A stretch of 64,000 nucleotides of DNA from Oryzias latipes (taxonomy: Eukaryota > Chordata > Actinopteri > Beloniformes > Adrianichthyidae). The stretch is taken from assembly GCF_002234675.1 (NCBI RefSeq), contig NC_019860.2:16670536-16734535 (forward strand), given 5' to 3'. The notes beneath the pieces are model-generated. The model made no database searches. It was not told the origin of the DNA and saw nothing but the letters and a program-made list of their open reading frames with translations. Made by a program: the position numbers and the translations under genes. Of the stretch, positions 34,301-45,900 are shown piece by piece. Numbering within the stretch: the stretch's first letter is position 1; every line of letters starts with the position of its first letter.

Positions 34301-37300
34301 ATTGAAGGTGTAATAAAGAAACGCATGAGGTTTTTCCAATTAAATTCCCTCCATTTCATTGATGTGGTAGAGGACTGAGTTGATGCACATGTTGAATACC
34401 ATTCTTTCTCTGAAATAGTGATGGACATTTCTTTTTCCCACTTTTCTTTAACATATAAAGTTGTGTTTTTCTGACATGAAATGAGGCTGTGGTACAGTTT
34501 AGAGATCATTTTGGATGTTTTATGCTGGTACGCTCCAATTACTACCTCTAAGACTGGGTTTTGTTCACTCCCCTCTTCTGATCTAATTGCTTTGTTAAAA
34601 TATTCCCTCACCTGGAGGTATCGAAAAAAATCATGGTTGGTGAGTCCAAATTCCACCTTTAAGTCCTGGAAGTCCCTCATCTTATTTTTGTTTGTGATTG
34701 TGGCAAAGGCTGTAACCCCCTTTGTTCTCCACTGATTAAATGTGGAATCGTCTTTTGCTGGTTTGAAGTCTTTGTCAAGATAAATCCATTTAAGTATTTT
34801 CTTTTCCTTTTTCAGCCTTAATTGCCGTACTACCTTTTGCCAAAGTTCCATAGTATATGTTGTTATTGGATTTAATAATGTAGTAATGTTGTTTGGTAAG
34901 TCCTCCTCTCCTAAAAGGGTCTGAATCGGGTGTCCTGATACACCTATCTCAATCTCTTTCCACCTGGAATAGTATTCAGAGTCACACCAACAGCAAATGT
35001 AGCGTATCTGTGCTGCAAAAAAATATAATTTCAGATTGGGGAGAGACATTCCCCCTTTATCTTTAGGCAATTGTAATGTTACATATCTAATCCTGGGTTT
35101 TTTCCCTTCCCATATAAATCTGGATATCATCCTGTCCCATTCTATGAACTGCTTGGAAGGTATTTCTATTGGAAGTGACTGGAATAGGAAGAGTAGCCTT
35201 GGTAAGATGTTCATTTTCACCACATTTATCCTATCTGTTAAATCGAAAGGGTAAGTTGACCACCTCTTAATATCCAGATTGATGTTTAAGTTAACTGTAT
35301 TATAATTTTCTTCGTATAGGAGTGACAAATTTTTGGGTAAAAAGACTCCAAGGTACTTAATTCTTTTATTGTCCCACTTAATATTGTAGCTAGATGCAGT
35401 TTTTTCTGATGGGGAGTGGTTGAAAAGCAGGGTTTGAGTTTTAGAAATATTTAATTTATATCCCGCAAGAGAGTTAAATTCTTTCAGGAGTGTCATTAGT
35501 TTAGGCATGGAAGTGTTTATGTTCTTTAAGAACAGTAACACATCGTCTGCAAATAATCCAATTTTTTGTTCTCTGCCGTCAATTTTAATTCCTTCTAGTT
35601 CCTCGCACTGCCGGATGGCCTGGGCCAGTGGCTCAATATATAGAGCAAAAAGAGTCGGACTGATGCCGCAGCCCTGCCTCGTTCCTCTTTTTAACTCGAA
35701 TCGGTCTGTGAGGGAGCCGTTTATTTTTATTCTAGCTGTAGGCTTGTCATAGATGGCTTTTATACATTTAATTGAGTTCTGTGTGAATCCAAATTTCTCT
35801 AGGGTTTGGTAGAGGAAATCCCAGTTCACCCTATCAAAAGCCTTTTCTGCATCAAGGCTAATTAGAGCTGCTTTTATTTTGTTTTTAGTTATGGTGTGAA
35901 TTACATGCAGGCTTCTTCTAATGTTATCCTGGGTTTGTCTGCCTCTCACAAAACCAGTTTGGTCTTCATCAATTAACTCAGCAATAAATGTTTCAAATCT
36001 TTTAGTTAAGATTGATGTATAGATTTTATAATCCACGTTTAGCATTGATATTGGTCTATAATTAGTGCAATTCTGTCTATCTTTATTTTCCTTGGGGATT
36101 AAAGTGATTATTGCGTCTTTCCATGAAGGTGGAGTCCTACCTTCTTTGTGGGTATAATTTAGGGCTCTTAGTAAAAGTGGCATTAGTTCCAGTTTAAATT
36201 TTCTGTACCACTCTATGGGGAATCCATCACTACCTGGAGCTTTATTTGTTTTAAATCTACCTATTGCCTTTTCAACTTCTTGTTGTGTTATTTCCTTTGT
36301 TATTATTTTATTTTGGATTTGTCCTATACAAGGTAGATCTAGTTTGTCTAAAAAACTTTTAATTGCTCCCCTGTCAGTGGCGCCCTCTTGTGAGTACAAA
36401 CTGCTATAATAACAGTAAAAGGTGTTTTCTATTTTTTGTGGATCCGAATGAATTTCTTGAGAGAGTGGGTCTTTGATATTTGGGATTGCAGAATCTACTT
36501 GCTGCTTGCGTAGCTTTCTAGCTAACAATCTAGTGTATTTTGGGCCAAGTTCATAATGTGTCTGCTTCATGTATCGGGCTTTCTTTTCAATTTCAAAATC
36601 TAAATGTTTTTCAATTTGTAGTTGCAATTTTTTGATTTCCTTTTGTGATTCATTATTTTTATTTAATTTAAATTCGTTTTCTTGGACTTTTAAATCATGC
36701 AATAATTTATTGTATGTTTCCAATCTTTTCTTCTTTAGATGTGTTGCCTTGGCAATCAGGTTCCCTCTCATCACTGCTTTCAATGAATCCCACAGTATTA
36801 ATGGGTTCACGAGGCCGTTATCATTTTCATCCTTAAATGTCTTAATTTCTTGTTTGACTTGATCAACTATTGACTGATTATTAAGAAGTCCTACATTTAG
36901 TCTCCAGACTGTGCTTTTCAATTTACTTTCAAGATTTAGAGTTAAATAAATTGCGCTGTGATCTGACACATCCGCTACTCCAATTCTGCATTCATCAACT
37001 CTGTAATAATTTTCTTTCCCAATAAAAAAATAATCTATTCTGGAATGTACAGAGTGAGGTGCTGAGTAATATGTGTAGTCTCTATCTGTCGGGTGAAGCC
37101 CTCTCCAAACATCTACCATCCCAATCTCCCCAAGCGTGGTATTGAGCATTTTAGTTGCTTTTCTATTGCTTCTTTTTATACTTGTTGTATCGAGTTTTAA
37201 ATCAAGAATTGCGTTGAAATCCCCACCACATATACATACATATACATACATATGTATATGTGGAATGCCTCACTTGTAAGAATATAAATGTCAAGTTGCA

Positions 37301-40300
37301 CTTTAGTTCATACCAGCACAACATCGTTTTGAAGGTTTCAAGCCTATTTTTGTCCACCCTCTCTCTAAATGAGCAGCTGCTTTAACCATCAGACGTCTCT
37401 GACTGGCTTCGTTTCTTAAACCAATAAATGTGTGAAATCTTTCAGCAGAAGTCGCCACAAGACCCTCTCAATGCTGAAGCCCCTCCTTGTCACAAACAAT
37501 CGATCTGCTTTGTAAACCAGGTTTGGAGGAGGTGGGCAGCTTGTACGTCTTCAAGGACGACCGTGTCATTGAGTTTGACGGGGAGCTCTCAGCAGACACT
37601 TTGGTGGAGTTTCTGTTGGATGTGAGTTGGGGTTTTTTTGCTTTAAAGAGCTGCAGCTTCACTAGAACCCCTGGAGTTCAGATTAAAGGGATATTTTGTG
37701 CTTATTTTAAAGCAGGGATGTGTGGATTACTGCAATCTCACCTGTACGACGGAGTTTTAGGGCCAGTTTACAAAAAAAAACATTTTTTTTTAAATCACGA
37801 CTTTTAAGTCATATATTTTTTTCCCGTAAATTTACGAGAACAAGTCATAGATTAAAGAGGAAAAAACACCAAAGTTTTCTGTTTATTAGAGCCTTGCCTG
37901 AAGATGAAATGTGGAGCCTTTTGTGAAGCTTTATTACCGGATGGGTTTAAAAAAAACAAAGAGATTCGGAACCTTTTAGCGACTCAAAACCAGATTATTT
38001 TCAGTGGAGCAGGCTTTCCGGGGTTCGGTGTTGGTAAAGCGGAGTTTCATCTGTAAAATAAGGAGCTCAGAGACACGTTTGGGTGTAGAGAACCGCTGCA
38101 GCCTTTATTCTCCTTTTCATTCACATAACCTGAAGTTCATTTGTCCCTTTACGTCAAGAACCTGTCATCCGAACACCAATGGAAGTAAACAGTGTTACAT
38201 ACGCCCCCTCCTCCAGATGAAACATCCCGTTTCAGCATAAAACAATAAAGAGGAATAAAGATAATCAGTTATATTAGCATTAGGACGTTGAAAATGCCAA
38301 AAAAGTGCTACTCCTCCTCAGAAGCGTCACACAAACATAGAGATCTTGTCTTTGGTGGAGGAAGAAAGGATTGAAGTGGACAGCTGCAGGGATACCGACG
38401 TCTTCATCAACGGCTGCAGAGATCCTGCAAACCAACCATCAATGAATAAAACATTAATAAATCAGAAATCAAACAAATGAGCTTCCAAACATTTGGAACG
38501 TTATCAATAAACATTCAGCTCACCTGTTCAACTAAGTTTAGTCGCTCTGCTCTGCTGCTGTGCGGCGTTCACTAGCTGCTCTGTATGCTCACCTCCACTT
38601 TAATCTCGTAAAATTACAGGTTTTTTTCTCGTAAATTTACGAGTTTTTTTTCTTGTAAATCTACGACTTAAAATCTCGTAATTTTCTTTTTTCTTTCGTG
38701 GCCCTTAAATTCCATCGTATACCTGCAATACAGAGTGATGAGTTTAATCTGTAACATTTTGGCACCCTAGTTATAAACTAAAACATTCAGTTTAGCAGAT
38801 TAAAGTTATATAACTTTGATTCAAACTGACATTTTGTTTCTTTGTTCATACCTTTATTGCTGTCTGGAGACATTATACGCTAAGCAAGTGCCTCTATAGT
38901 GGACAGGAAGTGTTTTTTCATCAGGAAATTGGATTAAAATGAAAAAAATAATAAAGAAATTAAGGAAAGCTTTTATTTTTAAAAACTGTTTTGTTAATAA
39001 TTGTTTTTAGGCACATTTAATGTAATAAACTAGAAATTATTATTTATAGCATTTTTTTTTAAATGAATGACATTCTGGATCAAAATCACTGCATACTGTG
39101 CAGTAAATCTCAAATGTTGATCAAAATCATCAGATTGTATTTAAAATAACTACTCAAATAATTAATTCAGTAAAAAAAACTTACAAAAAAATTTCAATAA
39201 ACACGATGAAAGTTTAGAAACCAGCTAACTTTCTCCTAACATCCTCTAGGTGCTGGAGGACCCAGTAGAGATCATCAACAGTGCGATGGAGCTGCGAGCG
39301 TTCGAGAGAATGGAGGAAGACATCCGCCTCATTGGTTACTTCAAAGGAGAGGATTCCTGTCAGTTTTTACACTCTCGCACACGATCCGATACGCCTGCAA
39401 TGCACTGCTGTGTTCCCCAAATGCAAATAAACCCCACAGGTGAACAGAGCCCAATGATGGAGCCCAGTTAGGGACAAACCAGACTCCAGACACTTTCACT
39501 CCGTCTCAGGAGAGGCTTTAAATAGCCTCCAGTTCTCCATCTAATAGGTCAAACCGCAATTATAGTTTTTTTCACACAAGAAAGGGGGAGATAATCCAAG
39601 ATGCTATCTGCTCTGACATGACAGCGGCTGGAATTTTCATCATGAAGCCCACATCTGTTCACTGAAAGGTTGCTCCGCGGTTGTGACCTTGTTAAGGCAG
39701 GGGCATGTTACAAGTGTGTAAAAGTGCATTAAGACACACCTGATTTACAGGGAGCCGTCTAAAATCAGGAAGAGAATTACTTTTACTGCTCACCTTCCAC
39801 ATCACGTTTCTAGAAAGGGATGACCAGAATGCTAAACTTGAATTTTTGGCATTTCTTTTCCCCTCGTTGCGGATTTCTCTTTTGAATTTCAGACTATAAA
39901 GCTTTTCAGGAGGCGTCTGAGCGGTTTCAACCTTACATCAAATTCTTTGCGACGTTTGATAAATCTGTAAGTCCAAACAACAGTTTGATTCATCTTCACG
40001 AAACTCTGTTTTTATCTCAATTTAAGCAAAACTTCTAACGTAAAGAATACGTAAGAAGTTTAGAAAAAAAGTAAAAAATAGATATAGAAAAATGTTTATC
40101 AACCTTTGTTTGTTTTTTTATTTACTGAAAAGTTAAGGGAGTGGTAATATTACAAAAAACATTTAGAAAATTAACTAAAAAATATATTTTTTTTAAATGT
40201 AACGTTGTATAAATAGAAACTATAACATTTTACCAGTTTTTTTGTTTCCATGCTAAGAGTTGCTTCATGATAAAGCTAACTGATACATTACACCTTTTTA

Positions 40301-42192
40301 ACCAAAAAGTGAATTCATGACAGCTTTCTCCAATGTTTCTTCCTTTAGGTAGCCAAACATCTCTCCTTGAAGATGAATGCGGTTAACTTTTACGAGCCGT
40401 TCATGGAGGAGCCAGCTGTCCTGCCCGGCAGGCCTCTGTCAGAGATGGACATCGTTGAATTTGTCACCCAACACAGAAGGTGGATTGAATAATACGTCCT
40501 GTTGAAATGAGGACTTTGTTGACGGTTGATTCTTGCAGGGCGACTCTGAGGAAGCTCCGGGCGGAGAACATGTTTGAAACCTGGGTGAGTAGAGCGGACG
40601 GAGAATGCATTTTGGTACGACTACAGTCTCATTTATGCTGAATCTTCTCTGTAAATCATCCACAGGAGGATGACATGGACGGAATCCATATTGTTGCTTT
40701 TGCAGAGGAAGAGGATCCAGGTCCCAAAGCCACATTTGTTGCTCTTTGGGGGAAGCTTGGCTCTTTATGCGACACAACCCCTCTCTTTTGTCTTCAGATG
40801 GCTACGAGTTCCTGGAGATCCTGAAAGATGTGGCCCGGGACAACACCAACAACCCCGAGCTTAGCATTGTTTGGATCGACCCTGATGACTTCCCCCTGGT
40901 TCTGCCTCACCTTTTTTTTTAAAATATTTCTACATACATTTCTTGCTCTTCAGAAACCCACTCATGGTCTTGAATAACTGATAAGCCAACTTGGTACGTC
41001 CTTTAGTTGACCACTTACTGGGAAAAGACCTTCAAGTTGGATCTGTTCAGACCCCAAATTGGTGTCGTCAACGTCACTGATGTAAGTAAAGCTTTGGTCA
41101 CACGAACCCAGGTGTGTTTTTCTGTTCTCTTGAAGCTCGCTGAAAATGAAACGTAGGATTGTTGTGTGTGTGATGCAAATGTATCGTGCGCGCACTTATG
41201 ATGTAGGGATGATGCTGATGTTGTACGGTACCCTTGCGCCACACTCCGGTCGTTAGTAAGGTAAGTACAAATGTTGCACACATGACGTGTATGTGTGTGT
41301 TCGTGTGTGTGCATGTGGAGCAGGGGTGGGCACACTGCGGCCCGTTAATCTCTTTAATTTGGCCTGTCAAGATGGAGTCAATTATATAGATAATCCTTAA
41401 TGATAATAATGTTTTATTTCCCATGTAATTCTGGTGTCTCCCCATAGATGGGGCTCTACAAATAAATAAATGGCCCTTTATTTGGGTGCAGAAACTTAGT
41501 TTGCGTTCATGTCGTGTTGGAAGAGTTTGTTTTTGTTTTTTTGGAGGTTTTTTGTTTTCCGAGTCAAACTTTTTTTGTGTCGTAGTCTAGTTTTTGTTGT
41601 AGCCTTTTTCCGATCACTCCAACCCCCCATGAGAGCAGCGTTCAACCAAACGACGGAATAAGCACCAAAATGAGAACAAAAGCTCCAGTTTTAAATCAAA
41701 GACCTCCAAGATGTTCTGTTTTACATCAACTTTAAATATTTGTCTTTTTTTTCCTTCTTTCTCTTGTGAGTTGGGCTACCAAACACTTTACCTCCCTGCC
41801 CCTGGTGCGGCCCTTCTGACAGGTTTTAGAACCCTTCATGCCCCACGAGTCACAAAGTTTGGCCCCTCCTGCTGTAGAGTAACATTCACGCTCTACTTAA
41901 GGGCAGTTGTGACCAGGGCTTAAGGCTTGTAGGATCAGAGCGCTCTCCAAAAGGAACAAGTAACTGACTTGTTGGTGTTGCCTTTTAGGCCGACAGCGTT
42001 TGGCTGGACATGTCCGACGACGAGGACCTGCCCACGGCGGAGGAGCTGGAGGACTGGATCGAGGACGTTCTCTCCGGGCGAGTAAACACAGAGGACGACG
42101 ACGAGTTTGCAGACGACCACGACAACGACCACTTGGTTCCAGAAGATGAAGAGGAGGGGGATCAAGACCCGGACGAGGAAGACGACGAATGA
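31307..42192 (+). CDS. casq2: casq2, cardiac-type calsequestrin (11 exons)
   Basis: Coding exons: 31307-31549, 32539-32623, 37521-37621, 39250-39358, 39893-39966, 40349-40479, 40539-40584, 40666-40720, 40798-40898, 41007-41081, 41989-42192. All joins keep frame, giving 407 residues (human CASQ2 399). Calsequestrin is the high-capacity, low-affinity Ca2+ buffer of the sarcoplasmic reticulum lumen, held near the ryanodine receptor by triadin and junctin. Seen: a signal peptide (residues 1 to about 22), mature start [15 protein letters not shown], three thioredoxin-like domains, NVTD N-glycosylation site, and a very acidic C-terminal tail of about 45 residues. [44 protein letters not shown] and [10 protein letters not shown] favour CASQ2 over CASQ1, as does the vangl1 neighbour. 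Exon 8 uses a weak GTCCCA donor, and one Glu of the family's DSEYYKAF context is absent at the exon 4/5 join. Intron 2 hosts an antisense LINE. Confidence 0.95.
31750..32225. other. casq2 intron 1, GC-richer unique sequence
   Basis: No repeat or frame is recognised here. Composition is richer in CpG than surrounding intron, with GATTGACT, CCGATTAGAGC and GACGTCAGCG-type motifs. It is a candidate conserved regulatory segment only by appearance. Confidence 0.3.
32985..33200. repeat. Interspersed MITE-like repeat in casq2 intron 2
   Basis: Blocks such as GCTCCAGGCTTTTTCTTTCA and GTTGAAGCGGTG are found in reverse complement in the short vangl1 intron at 47111-47380, so both are copies of one family. 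The boundaries are not defined. Confidence 0.5.
33664..37260 (-). mobile_element. 5'-truncated L1-clade LINE in casq2 intron 2, young
   Basis: A perfect 17 bp duplication, TGGAATGCCTCACTTGT, flanks the insert at 33647-33663 and 37261-37277. On the minus strand the element ends with an AATAAA (33689-33684) and an A-rich tail next to the left duplication. The 5' junction at about 37225-37260 has a short CATATA-type filler just upstream of the endonuclease GGDFN motif, so the element is truncated within the endonuclease domain. The single long ORF and clean duplication indicate recent target-primed insertion, antisense to casq2. Confidence 0.93.
33871..37251 (-). CDS. LINE ORF2: partial endonuclease plus reverse transcriptase, 1126 codons
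   Basis: One uninterrupted frame. Residues about 8-105 are the C-terminal half of an apurinic-type endonuclease (GGDFNAILD, then HSRIDYFF and VSDHSAIYL). The reverse transcriptase follows: [58 protein letters not shown], and the catalytic FADDVLLFL. The C-terminal region has the L1-type Cys/His motif ([16 protein letters not shown]). The first residues (MYVYVCIC) come from junction filler rather than the native protein, and the endonuclease's N-terminal catalytic half is missing. Enzymatic RT residues look intact, but a truncated endonuclease and lost promoter and ORF1 make autonomous movement unlikely. Confidence 0.93.
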   Translation of the reverse strand: MYVYVCICGGDFNAILDLKLDTTSIKRSNRKATKMLNTTLGEIGMVDVWRGLHPTDRDYTYYSAPHSVHSRIDYFFIGKENYYRVDECRIGVADVSDHSAIYLTLNLESKLKSTVWRLNVGLLNNQSIVDQVKQEIKTFKDENDNGLVNPLILWDSLKAVMRGNLIAKATHLKKKRLETYNKLLHDLKVQENEFKLNKNNESQKEIKKLQLQIEKHLDFEIEKKARYMKQTHYELGPKYTRLLARKLRKQQVDSAIPNIKDPLSQEIHSDPQKIENTFYCYYSSLYSQEGATDRGAIKSFLDKLDLPCIGQIQNKIITKEITQQEVEKAIGRFKTNKAPGSDGFPIEWYRKFKLELMPLLLRALNYTHKEGRTPPSWKDAIITLIPKENKDRQNCTNYRPISMLNVDYKIYTSILTKRFETFIAELIDEDQTGFVRGRQTQDNIRRSLHVIHTITKNKIKAALISLDAEKAFDRVNWDFLYQTLEKFGFTQNSIKCIKAIYDKPTARIKINGSLTDRFELKRGTRQGCGISPTLFALYIEPLAQAIRQCEELEGIKIDGREQKIGLFADDVLLFLKNINTSMPKLMTLLKEFNSLAGYKLNISKTQTLLFNHSPSEKTASSYNIKWDNKRIKYLGVFLPKNLSLLYEENYNTVNLNINLDIKRWSTYPFDLTDRINVVKMNILPRLLFLFQSLPIEIPSKQFIEWDRMISRFIWEGKKPRIRYVTLQLPKDKGGMSLPNLKLYFFAAQIRYICCWCDSEYYSRWKEIEIGVSGHPIQTLLGEEDLPNNITTLLNPITTYTMELWQKVVRQLRLKKEKKILKWIYLDKDFKPAKDDSTFNQWRTKGVTAFATITNKNKMRDFQDLKVEFGLTNHDFFRYLQVREYFNKAIRSEEGSEQNPVLEVVIGAYQHKTSKMISKLYHSLISCQKNTTLYVKEKWEKEMSITISEKEWYSTCASTQSSTTSMKWREFNWKNLMRFFITPSIKSKLSANPQMCWRQCGAVKANHSHIFWNCSQIGPFWHSIHHFLTNALRYTIPFKQIVLHLGNISETVISQDQYLMKIFLIAARKAITRRWLKPEPPTITDWTEIVEEIYIMEKMTFALRLRERHFKEKWDKWTVYKNSQANV
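37745..38720. mobile_element. TIR element in casq2 intron 3
   Basis: Begins TACGACGGAGTTTTAGGGCC and ends with the near reverse complement GGCCCTTAAATTCCATCGTA. Subterminal blocks of CTCGTAAATTTACGAG lie at both ends. The flanks carry ACCTG at 37740-37744 and 38721-38725, a possible 5 bp duplication. No transposase frame is seen inside. Confidence 0.65.
41321..41871. mobile_element. hAT-type element in casq2 intron 10
   Basis: Termini CAGGGGTGGGCACACTGCGG and AAGTTTGGCCCCTCCTG, imperfect inverted repeats of the hAT/Charlie type. The 8 bp flanks ATGTGGAG (41313-41320) and CTGTAGAG (41872-41879) agree at six of eight positions, consistent with an old duplication. Non-coding inside. Confidence 0.7.
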
Positions 42193-42647
42193 AGGCGGAA
42201 ACCGGATCCCTTTCCAAATCTTTTTGTGTTGAAAATGTAGCATCTTTTAAGAAAGTAGTTGATACAGTTGGTAGTTTTTTAAGGAAATTAAGATTTTTTT
42301 TTTTTTAAAGAGAGGATTTTGGGAAATCACAGAGTTCCCCGTTTATCCCGGGATTTATTAGTGAAATCCATAGATTAGGATTATAGATGTCTTTAGGCTG
42401 TAAAAACATTCACTACACACTTCCTACACTTTTCAGACAGACATGGACATGAAAGTTTAAACCTTAATAAGTTCAGTTTTACAGAAGAAAAAAAAACAGT
42501 CATTTAGGACGCAGAATACAATGAAAGTGTTAAAGGTGTTATTTACGATGAAACTGAAAGATTTACTGAAGCCTTCTGATGCCCCCAAGAGGCTGAAATG
42601 TTGAATTCACTTTGGAAAATCATTATTCTAACTTGTCATAAAGGATA

Positions 42648-42653
42648 AATAAA
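42648..42653 (+). promoter_or_regulatory. casq2: Poly(A) signal of casq2
   Basis: AATAAA within GGATAAATAAACC, 456 bases after the casq2 stop codon; the first canonical signal on the plus strand after the CDS that I see. Confidence 0.6.
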
Positions 42654-42871
42654 CCTGTATACATTAAAACTAAATGCTCAAGGCTTTGGTAAACATTAAT
42701 AATTAAAACAATCAAAGTGTGAGAAAAGTCGCAGAAGATCTGCATAATTAGTTCTTACCAAAGCGGGAGATTTGTTCCCCTGTCATGAGCGCTTTCCCCT
42801 TGAATTATTCAAACCCTAGTAAATAATTCAGAAATGTTTTGCCTGCTAATGGAAGCCGAGTCTTGGACATT

Positions 42872-42907
<36 letters not shown>

Positions 42908-45900
42908 CAACTGGGGTGAGACCGGCCGTAAAACAGCAAACACGGAGCCGCTGAACATGAATAAATAATTCCAAGGCCGTGTGAGAATCATTGCTCCCCT
43001 GGAGTCGGCTGTGATGCTGCGGGTCGACGGGGCGTCAGCATCACCGCGTCGGCTTTGGATGTGTTTACAACCGGACCTGAGGCGGAGGAAGAAAACGAAA
43101 AGACGGCAGAGTCATGGTGCAAATGTTCTGCGGGACCTAAGGGGGGGGGGTTGCTGGGATCCTTCATAAACGCTGACTGCAGGGAGGAATGTAAGGCGGC
43201 ACAGAACAGACAGGAGGCCAGATGTATTAGTGCTGATCTTCAGCTCAAAGCCAAGTCATCACAGACAAACTGGAGACGCAGAAACGGGGGAGAAAACACT
43301 CCATTTAGATGCAAATGCTCCTCATTTTCCTCCCAATCCATCCTCTTCCTCTTTAGGAAGTGGGGAATGGGGGGGGGTGTTACATACGTTAAGCGGAGGA
43401 CAGATGAGTTCCGACAAGCCGCCTCGCTCCCCAGGCTCAGGGAGCGATGAGGTTGTTGGGTTTTTTTTTTTGGTCCTGCGCCGCTGACATTCATTTACCC
43501 ACAAGCCCCGGCCGGCTGCGCGGCTCTGACAGGCTGACGGCGAGCCAATTACAGCTGAGCTCCATGACAACAAAATGCCACCAAAATAAGGCCCCCCCCA
43601 CCAAAAAACAGGAGCCGATATTCAGCCTGGGCATGTCACTCGGCGGGGCAGGACACCTAATGCAAGGCGACAGATGAGAGCGTTAGCTAGCCCCCAGCCG
43701 GGCCAGGAAGGTGCTACATATGGAGGAGCTGATAAACTCAACAGCGGGCTGGCTTCAGAAAAAACAAGAGGAAGAAAAACTGGAGACGCACAGACTGATG
43801 TTTGTCTGCAGTGACTGAACTGAACAGCAACTAAATAATCACAGCTTATAAAGTCCTGCTGATCCTAAAGAGGAAAAATCCAAGATTGTAGGTGACTTCC
43901 TAATGGATGACGAGTGAAAAGCTACATGGATGTGAAAAAGTCTTTTTTTAATTCGTCAAGAGTGGTTGAGAAAACTATAGGGGAGGAGAAATGGCAAAAG
44001 CAAACATTTTATTCCTTAATTTTGCTAATCCAGGGTCAGATGTAACTGGTTTGACCTGTCTTTAATGTTTTTAGAACATTTTATTTCCTGTGAAGTAATT
44101 AAAACCATTTTTTTTCTTTTTGCCTTACACCATTTTACAACTATTTTATTTACTTCAAAACATACAAAATTTAATATTAAATTCAAAAAATGCATGTATT
44201 TTCTGTTATTCTAATTATAAAAATTATTTAAAATAAGGATTTTTAAAAATTATTCATTTTCCTCAAGATTTTCCACTTGTTCAAATGAATACTATAGATT
44301 TATTTAAATATAAACAACACAGTTCTCTTTTTTATAAAGTTTACTTCCTTGTTTAGTCGCCAAGTTGAATTAATTTAAGTCTGTTTGAATTTATGTGTTA
44401 TTAAAATATCAATACACTAAACTAAGGCTTAATATGAATATTTGAAGGTACTTTGTTTATGTTTTAAAGGTATTTAGAACCTAAAAAATCCTGCTATCTA
44501 CGTCTCCAGAGAAATTTAAAGAAGTTAGGCTACGATAGTTATTTTTGTACTGTTTCAACACAACAAAATAGTAATAGAAATAATGTTTCACGAACGCTAA
44601 TGATCCAGAAATCTAAAATGTTTAGTGCTGAAACGTCACACCAGCTTCAGAAATCTGTCAATTAAAGGTGAGAAGGTCTGAAAAAGAACCAGAAAGTGAC
44701 AGATGGTGAGGATGAAGAGGAGACGAAGCACACACACACACAAACACACGGTTTACATAAACAAAGACAGTTTGCAAACAAGTGAATCCTCCAGAAAGTA
44801 GAAAACTACAGCTACCTGGTCACATGACTTAAACCACTATCAGCATCTCTTGATTTGGTGGAAAAACAGAGGTTTTCCTACAAAATAAAAGCAGAACTGC
44901 TTTTTTTTCCACCTTTGAGGGTCAACCCCTTGCAGTACCGGATGTGGCCACAAGGAGGGAGTGTCGGATCTTCAACTGGTCTTCACAGATGACAAATAGA
45001 GAATAGAGGAGTTTTCTGAGACGTGACACAAATCTGTTAGTAAAATCTGTTCTTTATAAATATATACAGTTAAGAATATGAAAAAAACAGGAGCCTCTGT
45101 AAACTCCTTCACTTGGCTAAAGTGCTCTTTTCGAGTCTAAAATTAATGCTGCATTTTTCACAATAAAAGCCTTCATGTCCTTGTTACCTGCTGCTGAAGT
45201 CTCTTAATTTAATAGTTTTTTTTTCCATGTTTTATCTGTTAAAATTTAAGACATAAAATGTTAAATATGCAAAATGTGCTTTGAGGAGTTGTTTTTTTTT
45301 TAGGATAATTCTATGTGAAAACAATGTTTTTAGTCAGCTAAGTGAATGCAAACCAGCCCAGACCACCATCTCTCCACCACCATGCGTGAAAGTTTGTAGA
45401 AGGTGTGTATGCTGAAATACCTTTGGTTTCCGGCCTCATCTTTTCAAAAAACAAGGTTCTAAAAATACTCTTTTTGGTATTTAGACAAAATCTCATAAGC
45501 TAAGATATACATTTTACATTTAACAAGGTGCATCTTTATTAAAAATCTACGGTTGTTTTTTGATAATCAGTGATGATGATAAAATCAAAATCCTTCGAAA
45601 AAGGGAGAGAAATTTTTTTTCACAGTTAACGTTTCAGCATATTCGTTGAGTTTTTATTAAATAAAATTCTGCTTCATTTCATTTATTGTCCTAATTTTAT
45701 CTTAAAGCTTCTCTATTTAGATTCTCTTTCCAGTTCAAGTCCACTTCTTTATTTTTTATTTAAAAAAAAGTCTCAAACTTATTTTAAGAAAATAAGGATT
45801 TTTGGATGCAGTAGAAAGGTCAGATTTAGAAATAGAAAACATTTCCATCTTAAATATTTGAGCCCTAAAGGAGAAATCAAAGCTCATTTTAGGGATTTTT

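Noticed and set aside
34481-36862. Plus-strand frames opposite the LINE ORF
   Set aside because: Antisense shadows of the reverse transcriptase gene.
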